NCBI GenBank assembly: GCA_019308705.1
Contig: JAFDHW010000187.1
Span: 1-5,294, forward strand
Direction of reading: 5' to 3'
DNA from: Deltaproteobacteria bacterium
GTDB lineage: Bacteria; Desulfobacterota; Desulfobacteria; Desulfobacterales; Desulfatibacillaceae
Length of the DNA: 5,294 nucleotides
The notes beneath the pieces were generated by a model. That model was not told where the DNA came from and ran no database searches. It saw only the letters and a list, made by a program, of their open reading frames with translations. This document shows, piece after piece, positions 1 to 5,294 of this stretch. Numbering within the stretch: position 1 is the first letter of the stretch; each line of letters opens with the position of its first letter. The position numbers and the translations under genes were made by a program.

Positions 1-2
1 AC

Positions 3-2144
3 CCGGAGCGGCGCCAACAGGAGGCCGAGGCCGCCTTGTCCCAGATGAAGGGCAAGGAGGAGGCAAAGTACGCCGAGGTGGACCGGCATATCCAGATTCA
101 CTTTTCCAAGGGCCACATCACCAGGCAGGAAATCAAAAAGCTCGCCGAAGTCCACCGCCTGGACGAGGAAAAGATCCAGGAGCGGGTGGACAAGTACCTG
201 GAAAGCCGCTTCGAGGACCTCGACCGCCAGCTCGGTATCCGGATGGCCAAGGGTTACATCACCGAAGACGAGGTCAAGAAGCTGGCCAAGCTCCACGGGG
301 TGCCCACAAGCGAGATCAAAAAGCGCGTCACCTGCCCCATCCGGAAGGAGGGAAAGGCCGCCGCGGCCGAGGCCCAGGCACTGGAAAAGTCCATCGAGAA
401 GGTCATTTCCGAAAACCTGAAGATCGTGGGCAAGTCCTCCCTGTACGAGTTTCTGGACGTTTCCTCCAACGCCAGCCTGAAGCTTCTGCAGAAAAGAGCC
501 AAGGAAAAAGAAAAGGCCCTGGCCGCCATCGGCAAGAAGGACGCCCTGGTCACGGCGAGCGAAATTTTGGCTGGCCACTGCATCTCCCTGTTCAAGAGCG
601 AGGAGGGCCGCAACGCCTACAACGTCAGCCGGGGCCGCGCGCTTCTTGCCAAGCTGAACAACGACATCGACATCGCCGGCATGGACGGAACCATCCGGAC
701 CGAATACTTCAAGACCCTGCTGAAATCCGCCATGGACATCGGCATGGACGAGTCCGAAGCCCGGGAGTACATCGAGAATTACGCCCGGGAAAAGGGCATG
801 AAGGTCGAGAAGGAAAAGAAGCCGGTCCTAAACAAGAAGCGCATGCTGGCGGCCGCGGCGGTGATCGTGGCGATGGTGGTGGGGGTGGCCGCGGCCGGCG
901 CCATCTTCATGGCCTCCCAGAAGGCCAAGTCCGACTACCAGAACCTCATGACCGCCGTGGAAAAAGCCCCCTTGGAGAAAAAGCCCGCCATCATGGCGGC
1001 CTACCTGCGCACCCATGAACCCAACAAGTACACCGAGCTGGTGGAAAACCGGCTTTCCCAGGTCCGGAAACAGGTCGAAACCCAGAAGCTGAAGGACCTG
1101 TTGGACAGGACCAGCGGCCTGGTGGAAAAGGGGCGGCTGGCCGAGGCCCTGGCCGTGTTCAGGGAGTACCTGGCTCAGAATCCCGGCCGGGTCCCCTCCC
1201 TGGTCAAGGAGCGCATGGCCGCCATCCAGAACGCCATGGACGAGCGGGACTACCAGGCCCTGTCCGGCTACGCCGATGCGCCCATTGACCAGCGTATGGC
1301 CGCCTACGCGGAGTATCTGCGCTCCCATCCCGAAGGCAGGCACGTGGAAGAGGTCAGAAGCCTCATCTGGGACATGAGCGGGGAATATTACCTTTACGTG
1401 GAAAAACAGATCGATCAGGCCGTGGAAAAGGAACAGTGGCAACAGGCCATCGATCTTTGCACGGATTACATTGGCATCTACGACAACCAGCGGGCCTATG
1501 AGCTCAAGGAACGCAGGAACGAGCTGAAAAACCGCCAGCGGGAGGAAGCCCTCCTGGCCGCCATGGACGATAAGGCGCAAAAGCTGGGCAGCCGCTTCGA
1601 CGCCGCCCGCGCGGTTTACCGGGAGTATCTCGTCGCCTATCCTTCCTCCCTGGTGAGGGAGAAGATCGAACAGCGCCTGGCGGACATCGACGCCCGGGAA
1701 GAGGCTGCCCGGCTCGAGCAGGAGAAGGAGCGGGCCCGCGAAAAGCTCGCGGCCGCCGGCGGCCGGTTCCGGGAAGTGTCCGACGGCGTGGTCAAGGACA
1801 CCAAGACCGGCCTTTTCTGGACCCTTCTGGACTCCCAGGTCATGACCAAGAAGTGTATGGACTACACCACGGCCCAGGACTGGGTGAACCGCCTGAACAT
1901 CGCTGGATACGAAAACTGGCGGCTGCCCACGGCCAAGGAGCTTTTCACCCTGTTCAACGAAAAGCCCTATTTCCCCTCGGCCGGGGACAAGTGGTTCTGG
2001 ACCTCCAAGTCCTACACCCAGTATTCGGACGGCTGGGGGGCGGTGGTGGAGGTGGTTTCGGGGCGGAACGGCTCGCAGAAGATCAAGCAGAACCGTGATT
2101 CCTACGAGTGCCTGGTCGTCCGCCCGGTACACGATCCCAGGTAG
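3..2144 (+). CDS. Membrane-anchored multidomain protein with J-like region, helical repeats and C-terminal DUF1566 (Lcl_C) domain; 5' end probably outside window
   Basis: Function unknown; a single-pass membrane protein with a cytoplasmic N-terminal part and a periplasmic C-terminal part is inferred. Residues below count from the TTG at 36. Residues 14-51 and 61-98 are a tandem repeat sharing KG-x-IT and KKLA-x-x-H. Residues 134-197 resemble a DnaJ J-domain (YEFLDVSSNAS at the start, R-x-AYN at the end) but lack HPD. Residues 200-255 look like a small helical domain. Residues 268-294 are one hydrophobic Ala/Val/Gly-rich helix preceded by KKRM, which favours N-inside topology. Residues 303-550 hold five TPR-like units. 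Residues 586-700 match DUF1566/Lcl_C (GLFW, A-x-DWVNRLN, AGYENWRLPTAKEL, FWTSK, CLVVRPV). The frame is open to the left edge with charged residues (PERRQQEAEAA), so the true start probably lies upstream. TTG 36, 11 bases after AGGAGG, and ATG 45 remain possible starts. The methyltransferase gene follows after four bases. Confidence 0.85.
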   Translation, partial: PERRQQEAEAALSQMKGKEEAKYAEVDRHIQIHFSKGHITRQEIKKLAEVHRLDEEKIQERVDKYLESRFEDLDRQLGIRMAKGYITEDEVKKLAKLHGVPTSEIKKRVTCPIRKEGKAAAAEAQALEKSIEKVISENLKIVGKSSLYEFLDVSSNASLKLLQKRAKEKEKALAAIGKKDALVTASEILAGHCISLFKSEEGRNAYNVSRGRALLAKLNNDIDIAGMDGTIRTEYFKTLLKSAMDIGMDESEAREYIENYAREKGMKVEKEKKPVLNKKRMLAAAAVIVAMVVGVAAAGAIFMASQKAKSDYQNLMTAVEKAPLEKKPAIMAAYLRTHEPNKYTELVENRLSQVRKQVETQKLKDLLDRTSGLVEKGRLAEALAVFREYLAQNPGRVPSLVKERMAAIQNAMDERDYQALSGYADAPIDQRMAAYAEYLRSHPEGRHVEEVRSLIWDMSGEYYLYVEKQIDQAVEKEQWQQAIDLCTDYIGIYDNQRAYELKERRNELKNRQREEALLAAMDDKAQKLGSRFDAARAVYREYLVAYPSSLVREKIEQRLADIDAREEAARLEQEKERAREKLAAAGGRFREVSDGVVKDTKTGLFWTLLDSQVMTKKCMDYTTAQDWVNRLNIAGYENWRLPTAKELFTLFNEKPYFPSAGDKWFWTSKSYTQYSDGWGAVVEVVSGRNGSQKIKQNRDSYECLVVRPVHDPR
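75..329 (+). repeat. Protein-level tandem repeat, two 38-residue units at 47-residue period
   Basis: Within the large membrane protein, the units encoded at 75-188 and 216-329 align without gaps with 16 of 38 residues identical. The shared core is D-R, then I, K-G, I-T, E, KKLA, H, I and a final R-V. Each unit looks like two short helices around a KG-x-IT turn. The DNA itself has diverged, so this is an old duplication and not a recent DNA repeat. Residues just before the first unit resemble the linker before the second, so another copy may lie left of the window. I do not recognise a named family. Confidence 0.7.
942..1685 (+). repeat. Five degenerate TPR-like helical repeats in the periplasmic part of the large membrane protein
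   Basis: Five units of roughly 49-55 residues each contain a helix ending in a Tyr-Leu (once Tyr-Ile) followed by a short linker, usually with Pro, and a second charged helix. The Tyr-Leu/Ile anchors lie at residues 323, 378, 427, 478 and 531, with linkers such as RTHEPN, AQNPGR, RSHPEG and VAYPSS. The pattern resembles tetratricopeptide-type units with longer second helices, so a superhelical spacer or protein-binding surface between the membrane and the DUF1566 domain is likely. The assignment rests on pattern only; canonical TPR consensus residues are incomplete. Confidence 0.55.
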
Positions 2145-2148
2145 ACCC

Positions 2149-2787
2149 ATGCCTGAGGCGACCCCCCGACACCGCTGGTACGACGGGCTGCTCTACGCCT
2201 GGTTCTACGACCCCGTCGAGGCTGAAAAGCGCCGGCTGATCGCGGAATGGATCCCCCCCGGGTCCACGGTGTTGGACCTGTGCGCCGGAACCGGGGCCCT
2301 GGCCATGGAGCTGGCGCAAAAGTGCTCCCGGGTGGTGGGCATGGACATCAGCCCCCGCATGCTGGCCTGGGCCCGGGCCAGGAACGAGAAGGCCGGCCAC
2401 TCCAACGTGACCTTTCTCCACGGGGACTCCACACGGGCCGGGCGGTTCGTGGAAGGGCCCTTTGATTTTGCCGTGGCGTCGCTCTTGATGCACGAGATCC
2501 GGGAAGAGGAGAGGGCCCTGGTGCTCTCCGAGGCGTGCAAGGTGGCCCGGAGGGTCATCCTGGCGGATTTCACCGCTCCCCCTCCGTCCAACTTGCGGGG
2601 GATCATGAACCACTGGATGGAGCTTTTCTTCGGCGGCCCCGCCAATTTCCGCGTCTATTCCCATTACCTTGAACACGGCGGTCTTCCGGGGCTTTTGGAG
2701 CGGCTGGGCCTGCCCGTGCTGGACCTGGCCCGTGACCGCCACGGGGCCTGCACCTTCGTCATGACCGCCGCCCCCCAGACCGTCTGA
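2149..2787 (+). CDS. Class I SAM-dependent methyltransferase (UbiE/Methyltransf_11/25-like)
   Basis: A 212-residue soluble protein predicted to transfer a methyl group from S-adenosylmethionine; the acceptor cannot be read from the sequence. The Rossmann core is clear. Motif I is VLDLCAGTG at residues 41-49. The acidic residue expected to contact the ribose is Asp66 in VVGMDIS. Asp93 in GDST fits the adenine-side position, and FDFAVASLLMHEI at 105-117 is the post-I strand and helix. VILADF at 136-141 is the usual strand 5. The C-terminal part (WMELFFGG, then YSHYLEHGGL) forms the cap seen in UbiE-like small-molecule methyltransferases. I chose ATG 2149 because it lies four bases after the upstream stop. 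An upstream in-frame GTG at 2095 would overlap the preceding coding region and add residues unlike the family. The ribosome site is weak (AGG near 2140), so translational coupling to the upstream gene is plausible. A quinone or lipid acceptor is possible but unproven. Confidence 0.85.
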   Translation: MPEATPRHRWYDGLLYAWFYDPVEAEKRRLIAEWIPPGSTVLDLCAGTGALAMELAQKCSRVVGMDISPRMLAWARARNEKAGHSNVTFLHGDSTRAGRFVEGPFDFAVASLLMHEIREEERALVLSEACKVARRVILADFTAPPPSNLRGIMNHWMELFFGGPANFRVYSHYLEHGGLPGLLERLGLPVLDLARDRHGACTFVMTAAPQTV

Positions 2788-2798
2788 TCCGCCGCGGC

Positions 2799-2827
2799 TT
2801 GACTTGCCGGCTTCCAGGTTTTACACC
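2799..2827 (+). promoter_or_regulatory. Candidate sigma-70-type promoter upstream of the zinc-ribbon gene
   Basis: TTGACT at 2799-2804 matches five of six bases of the -35 consensus. With a 17-base spacer it is followed by TACACC at 2822-2827, a poor -10 match (three of six). It lies in the 92-base gap between the methyltransferase and the FmdB-type gene and would leave a short leader of about 45 bases. The methyltransferase may also read through into the next gene, since I see no terminator in the gap. Confidence 0.3.
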
Positions 2828-2866
2828 GTAGCCGTTGTTCATGAAGCCACCCGGGCCCGCCCGGAC

Positions 2867-2872
2867 AAGGAG
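2867..2872 (+). promoter_or_regulatory. Strong ribosome binding site fixing the start of the FmdB-type gene
   Basis: AAGGAG lies seven bases before ATG 2880. It decides the start against the in-frame ATG codons at 2835 and 2841, which have no such site and would add a Pro/Arg-rich stretch foreign to the FmdB family. The family typically begins MPxYEFxC, as this one does from 2880. Confidence 0.8.
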
Positions 2873-2879
2873 ATATCCC

Positions 2880-3125
2880 ATGCCCATCTATGAATTTCGA
2901 TGCAGGGACTGTAACGAGGTGTTCGAGCTTTTGCAGTTGGGCGCAAGCCAGGACGACGAGGCTAAGTGTCCCACGTGCGGCAAGCAAAATTTCGAGCGGG
3001 TGCTGTCCGTCACCAACCACGCCGTGGGCGGCAAAAGCGGCGGCGCTTCCTCCGGCGTTTCCAAGCAGGAACGCACCTGCTCCCAGGGCGAGTGCACCAC
3101 CTGGACCGTGCCCGGAACCTCCTGA
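2880..3125 (+). CDS. FmdB-family putative zinc-ribbon regulatory protein
   Basis: An 81-residue protein starting MPIYEFRCRDC, the signature of the FmdB/CxxC_CXXC_SSSS family (named for a protein linked to formamidase expression in Methylophilus). Two CxxC knuckles, Cys8/Cys11 and Cys30/Cys33 (CPTCG), should bind one zinc ion and form a single ribbon. The following ERVLSV and the Gly/Ser-rich tail (GGKSGGASSG) are also typical. Two extra cysteines near the C-terminus, Cys67 and Cys72, could form a disulfide or a second metal site. The role of this family is poorly established: a regulator, or a small partner of a metalloenzyme, are both possible. The gene sits nine bases before the radical SAM gene, in the same phase, which suggests joint expression. 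The family call is secure and the function is open. Confidence 0.88.
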   Translation: MPIYEFRCRDCNEVFELLQLGASQDDEAKCPTCGKQNFERVLSVTNHAVGGKSGGASSGVSKQERTCSQGECTTWTVPGTS

Positions 3126-3134
3126 TCCTCCGTC

Positions 3135-4052
3135 ATGGCCCACGTCCCCGCCTATGTCACGGCCCACGAGGACGGCACGCTCAAAAAGCGGGCGAAACAG
3201 GCCCGCCAGGCCCTGGCGGACTGCACCCTGTGCCCCAGAAACTGCCATGTGAACCGCTCAAAGGGCAAAAGGGGCGTGTGCCGGACCGGGGCAAAGGCCG
3301 TGGTGGCGAGCTTCGGCCCGCACTTTGGCGAGGAATCGCCCCTGGTGGGCCAAAACGGCTCCGGCACCATCTTCTTTTCCTACTGCAACCTGTTGTGCGA
3401 CTTCTGCCAGAACTGGGAGATCTCCCGCCTGGGCGAGGGCAGGGAGGCGGACCCCGAAGAGATCGCCGGCATCATGCTCTCCCTGGCCCGTTCCGGGTGC
3501 CACAACATCAACTTCGTCACCCCCTCCCACGTGGTGCCCATGATCCTCGAAGCCGTGTCCCTGGCCGCGGCCGGGGGCCTTTCCATCCCCCTGGTCTACA
3601 ACTCCTCGGGCTACGACAAGGTCTCTACCCTGAAGCTTCTTGACGGCGTGGTGGACATCTATATGCCGGATTTCAAGTTCTGGGACCCGGAGGTGGCAAG
3701 ATCCGCGTGCAATGCACCGGACTATCCCGACCGCGCCCGGGAGGCCCTGGTAGAAATGCACCGCCAGGTGGGGGACTTGGTGGTGGACGAGCGGGGCATC
3801 GCGACCCGCGGCCTGTTGGTGCGCCACCTGGTCCTGCCCGGCAACCTCGCCGGGACCCGGCAGGTCATGGACTTTTTGGCCCGAAAGATCTCTCCGGACA
3901 CCTACGTGAACGTCATGCCCCAGTACCGTCCCCTGGGCCACGCGCCCCAAAAGCCCGGCTGGGACCGCGGCATCACCCACCAGGAGTTCGAGGAAGCCCT
4001 GTCCGCCGCAAGGCGGGCCGGGCTGACCCGCCTGGACAGAAGGTGGGCATAG
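3135..4052 (+). CDS. PflX-type (COG1313) radical SAM protein, pyruvate formate-lyase activase homologue
   Basis: A 305-residue protein predicted to use a [4Fe-4S] cluster to cleave S-adenosylmethionine and start radical chemistry; its target is unknown. The cluster motif C-x3-C-x2-C is Cys84, Cys88 and Cys91 within GTIFFSYCNLLCDFCQNWEIS. Family hallmarks follow in order: HNINFVTPSH (123-132), PLVYNSSGYDKV (152-163), VDIYMPDFKF (173-182), VRHLVLPGN (229-237) and VMPQYRPLGHA (260-270). The N-terminus carries four more cysteines, Cys30, Cys33, Cys37 and Cys49 (CTLCPRNC, then GVCR), a motif shared with this family and AmrS-like proteins. ATG 3135 lacks a clear Shine-Dalgarno sequence and lies nine bases after the stop of the zinc-ribbon gene, so coupled translation is likely. 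The family name does not show that it activates pyruvate formate-lyase, and no glycyl-radical enzyme is nearby. Such enzymes are oxygen-sensitive, consistent with an anaerobic host. Confidence 0.92.
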   Translation: MAHVPAYVTAHEDGTLKKRAKQARQALADCTLCPRNCHVNRSKGKRGVCRTGAKAVVASFGPHFGEESPLVGQNGSGTIFFSYCNLLCDFCQNWEISRLGEGREADPEEIAGIMLSLARSGCHNINFVTPSHVVPMILEAVSLAAAGGLSIPLVYNSSGYDKVSTLKLLDGVVDIYMPDFKFWDPEVARSACNAPDYPDRAREALVEMHRQVGDLVVDERGIATRGLLVRHLVLPGNLAGTRQVMDFLARKISPDTYVNVMPQYRPLGHAPQKPGWDRGITHQEFEEALSAARRAGLTRLDRRWA

Positions 4053-4108
4053 ACGGCTTTTGCAGGGGAGCCGCCTCGGCAAACGTATGGGTTCGAGGTT
4101 CCCGGTGC

Positions 4109-4123
4109 CGGGATGCTATCCCG
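4109..4123. other. Small perfect hairpin in the convergent gap
   Basis: CGGGAT and ATCCCG form a six-base-pair stem around a three-base loop (GCT). It overlaps an alternative short palindrome, CCCGG-TG-CCGGG, at 4101-4112. No T-run follows, so it is not an intrinsic terminator by itself. In GC-rich DNA such short stems arise by chance. It could stall or protect the 3' end of the radical SAM transcript. Confidence 0.25.
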
Positions 4124-4170
4124 CGCAATGGACCGAATGCTTGCCGAACGCCCTGTTCAGATGAAAGGGA

Positions 4171-4210
4171 CCAAAAGCCCCGCCCCGGATGCCGGGAGCG
4201 GGGCTTTTGG
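4171..4210. terminator. Bidirectional intrinsic terminator between convergent transcription units
   Basis: Bases 4171-4183 (CCAAAAGCCCCGC) and 4198-4210 (GCGGGGCTTTTGG) are perfect reverse complements of 13 base pairs. The stem continues with CCCGG 4184-4188 paired to CCGGG 4192-4196 across a three-base loop, with one bulged A at 4197. That gives 18 base pairs in all. The TTTT near the 3' foot is present on both strands because the stem carries AAAA on its left arm, and T-rich bases follow on each side. It lies 118 bases after the radical SAM stop and 28 bases after the nitroreductase stop on the other strand, the right place to end both transcripts. Confidence 0.9.
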
Positions 4211-4238
4211 TTTGTCCGGGAAGGGGTTTCCCCCCGTT

Positions 4239-4922
4239 TCATTCCCGGGTGTCGAACCCGAACCAGGTGGTGATTTCTGATGCGGGCACCCTGGGGATCT
4301 CGATCTTGTTGGCCGGGAAATCCGGGTCCGGCCAGCCGATGGCCACGGACATCATGATGCGCTTGTCCTCGGGCACGCCGGCGATCTTGCGCAGGATGTC
4401 GGGATACATGACCCCCTGGTCCTCGATGCAGGTGCCCAGGCCCAGGCCCGTGGCCGCCAGGCACAGGGTCTGGAGCATGGCGCCCAGGTCCATGAGGGGG
4501 CCGGCGTCGGTGAGGCACCGGTCCGTGAGCACCAGGATGGCCGCCGGCGCGTCGAAGTAGCGGAAGCCCCGCTCCAGCCACGCGGCCCGGGCTTCCTTGT
4601 CCTCGCGCTCGATGCCCATGGCGGAGAAAAGCTGCTTGGCCAGGTCCACCTGCCGCCTGCGGTACACGCTGTCTTTCGGCCAGCCCACCACCAGGTGGTC
4701 CGGCTGGGGCGGGGCCGAGGCGCGCAGCCATTCCACGTTCTCCTTGCGCACCGCGTCCAGCACGTCGCCCGCCAGAACGTAGAATTCCCACGGCTGGGTG
4801 TTCATGGCCGAGGGGGCCCGCACCGCCAGTTGAAGGACCTTCTCGATGAGTTCCTTGGCCACGGGCTTGTCGAGAAACCCCCGCACGCTCTTCCTGGCCT
4901 TGATCGCCTCCGCTACCTCCAT
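4239..4922 (-). CDS. Nitroreductase-family FMN-dependent oxidoreductase
   Basis: A 227-residue cytoplasmic protein of the nitroreductase superfamily, flavoproteins that usually dimerise and reduce nitroaromatics, quinones or other acceptors with NAD(P)H. The N-terminal RKSVRGF (Arg10, Ser12, Arg14) is the typical FMN phosphate contact. RAPSAMNTQPWEF at 35-47 contains the conserved Asn41 and the active-site loop. GLGT at 161-164 with the preceding LCLAATGL helix completes the flavin site. The C-terminal DKRIMMSVAIGWPDP is also typical of the family. Residues 70-122, charged and helical, form the variable insert that sets substrate choice, which cannot be inferred here. Length is normal. The start at 4922 has a good purine-rich ribosome site just upstream. 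The gene lies 36 bases after the LOG-family stop on the same strand, so the two are probably co-transcribed. It ends just before the shared terminator. Confidence 0.9.
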   Translation of the reverse strand: MEVAEAIKARKSVRGFLDKPVAKELIEKVLQLAVRAPSAMNTQPWEFYVLAGDVLDAVRKENVEWLRASAPPQPDHLVVGWPKDSVYRRRQVDLAKQLFSAMGIEREDKEARAAWLERGFRYFDAPAAILVLTDRCLTDAGPLMDLGAMLQTLCLAATGLGLGTCIEDQGVMYPDILRKIAGVPEDKRIMMSVAIGWPDPDFPANKIEIPRVPASEITTWFGFDTRE

Positions 4923-4927
4923 GGGCT

Positions 4928-4934
4928 CTTCCTT
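4928..4934 (-). promoter_or_regulatory. Ribosome binding site of the nitroreductase gene
   Basis: Read on the minus strand, AAGGAAG occupies 4934-4928 and ends five bases before the ATG at 4922-4920. This supports that start. The whole 36-base gap to the upstream LOG gene is too short for a convincing separate promoter, and I see no -35/-10 pair in it. Confidence 0.65.
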
Positions 4935-4958
4935 TCCGTTGGGTCGTCTGGACCGTCC

Positions 4959-5294
4959 CTATAGGATGATGCGCCTCTTCAAGAGATCGACGATTTCCTT
5001 GGGGTCGTCCATAAGCCGCACGATGTCCATGTCCTCGGGGGAGATGCGTTCCTCCGCCAACAATTGCCCCTTTATCCAGTCCAAAAGCCCGGACCAGTAC
5101 TTGGTGCCCACCAGGATCACGGGAAAGGGCCGGATGCGCCGGGTCTGGATCAGGGTTACGGCCTCGAAAAGCTCGTCCAGGGTGCCGAACCCGCCGGGAA
5201 ACACGATGTAGGCGGTGGCGTATTTCACGAACATGACCTTGCGGATGAAGAAGTATCGGAACTGCAGCTTCATGTTGGCGTAATCATTGGGCTT
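4959..5294 (-). CDS. LOG/TIGR00730-family Rossmann-fold protein (nucleotide phosphoribohydrolase-like), N-terminus beyond window
   Basis: The C-terminal 111 residues of a LOG-family protein; the frame stays open to the right edge (KPNDYANMKLQF), so the Met encoded at 5273 is internal. The visible part contains YFFIRKVMFVKYA, whose Arg belongs to the active site, and the diagnostic PGGFGTLDELFE motif, whose Gly-rich loop binds phosphate and whose Glu is catalytic. TLIQT and the C-terminal WIKGQLL region agree with the family. Characterised members cleave nucleoside 5'-monophosphates, including cytokinin ribosides, to a free base and ribose 5-phosphate. Older annotations call them putative lysine decarboxylases, which the PGGxGTxxE motif contradicts. 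In a bacterium, purine nucleotide salvage is the likelier role. The nitroreductase gene follows 36 bases downstream and is probably in the same operon. About the first half of a typical member is missing from the window. Confidence 0.9.
   Translation of the reverse strand, partial: KPNDYANMKLQFRYFFIRKVMFVKYATAYIVFPGGFGTLDELFEAVTLIQTRRIRPFPVILVGTKYWSGLLDWIKGQLLAEERISPEDMDIVRLMDDPKEIVDLLKRRIIL

Noticed and set aside
2095..2148. Upstream GTG start for the methyltransferase
   Set aside because: It would overlap the end of the preceding gene and add residues unlike methyltransferase N-termini; ATG 2149 directly after the upstream stop is more likely.
828..2150. A 440-residue open frame on the minus strand opposite the large membrane protein
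   Set aside because: It is a shadow of the real gene in GC-rich DNA: composition is Gly/Leu/His/Val-rich with no domain signature, while the plus strand has clear DUF1566 and membrane features.
3123..3170. Possible selenocysteine readthrough at the TGA between the zinc-ribbon and radical SAM genes
   Set aside because: The host group often makes selenoproteins, but I see no SECIS-like hairpin directly downstream of the TGA, and the position does not correspond to a conserved Cys in either family. A normal stop is the simpler reading.
4054..4073. Short stem CGGCT/AGCCG just after the radical SAM stop
   Set aside because: Only five base pairs around a ten-base loop and no T-run after it; the strong hairpin at 4171-4210 is the real terminator.
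3258..4082. A 274-residue minus-strand open frame over the radical SAM gene
   Set aside because: Low-complexity His/Val/Gly-rich translation with no motif; the plus strand carries the full radical SAM signature. The other antisense and offset frames of the window were dismissed in the same way.
4085..4125. tRNA-like GGGTTCGAGG sequence in the convergent gap
   Set aside because: It recalls a T-arm, but the flanking bases do not form the five-base-pair stem, and there is no acceptor, D or anticodon arm around it.

Overview
The window looks like chromosomal DNA from a GC-rich (well over 60% G+C by eye), anaerobic, Gram-negative bacterium. A sulfate-reducing or related member of the Desulfobacterota (former Deltaproteobacteria) fits best. 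This assignment is an inference from gene content: a DUF1566/Lcl-type protein behind a J-like cytoplasmic region, an oxygen-sensitive PflX-type radical SAM protein, an FmdB zinc ribbon, a nitroreductase and a LOG-family protein. No rRNA or other phylogenetic marker is present.

Layout. Bases 3-4052 hold four plus-strand genes. First is a large membrane-anchored protein, open at the left edge, with an N-terminal tandem repeat, a degenerate J-like region, one transmembrane helix, five helical repeats and a C-terminal DUF1566 domain. Four bases later comes a class I SAM-dependent methyltransferase. After a 92-base gap with a possible promoter comes a small FmdB-type zinc-ribbon protein. Nine bases further is a radical SAM protein of the PflX (COG1313) family, in the same reading phase as the FmdB gene and separated from it by a single TGA stop. 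A 186-base gap (4053-4238) then holds a strong, nearly symmetric hairpin that should terminate transcription from both sides. Bases 4239-5294 hold two minus-strand genes: a LOG/TIGR00730-family protein cut by the right edge, followed 36 bases downstream by an FMN-dependent nitroreductase-family protein.

How the genes may work together. The zinc ribbon and radical SAM genes are the most convincing functional pair, because they are tightly spaced and in phase, but their substrate is unknown and no glycyl-radical enzyme is visible. The methyltransferase is probably co-transcribed with the large membrane protein, without an obvious mechanistic link. The LOG protein and nitroreductase look like a small housekeeping or salvage operon. 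Apart from the architecture of the first protein and the in-phase FmdB/radical SAM junction, the window is fairly ordinary. I see no CRISPR array, mobile element, tRNA or rRNA.
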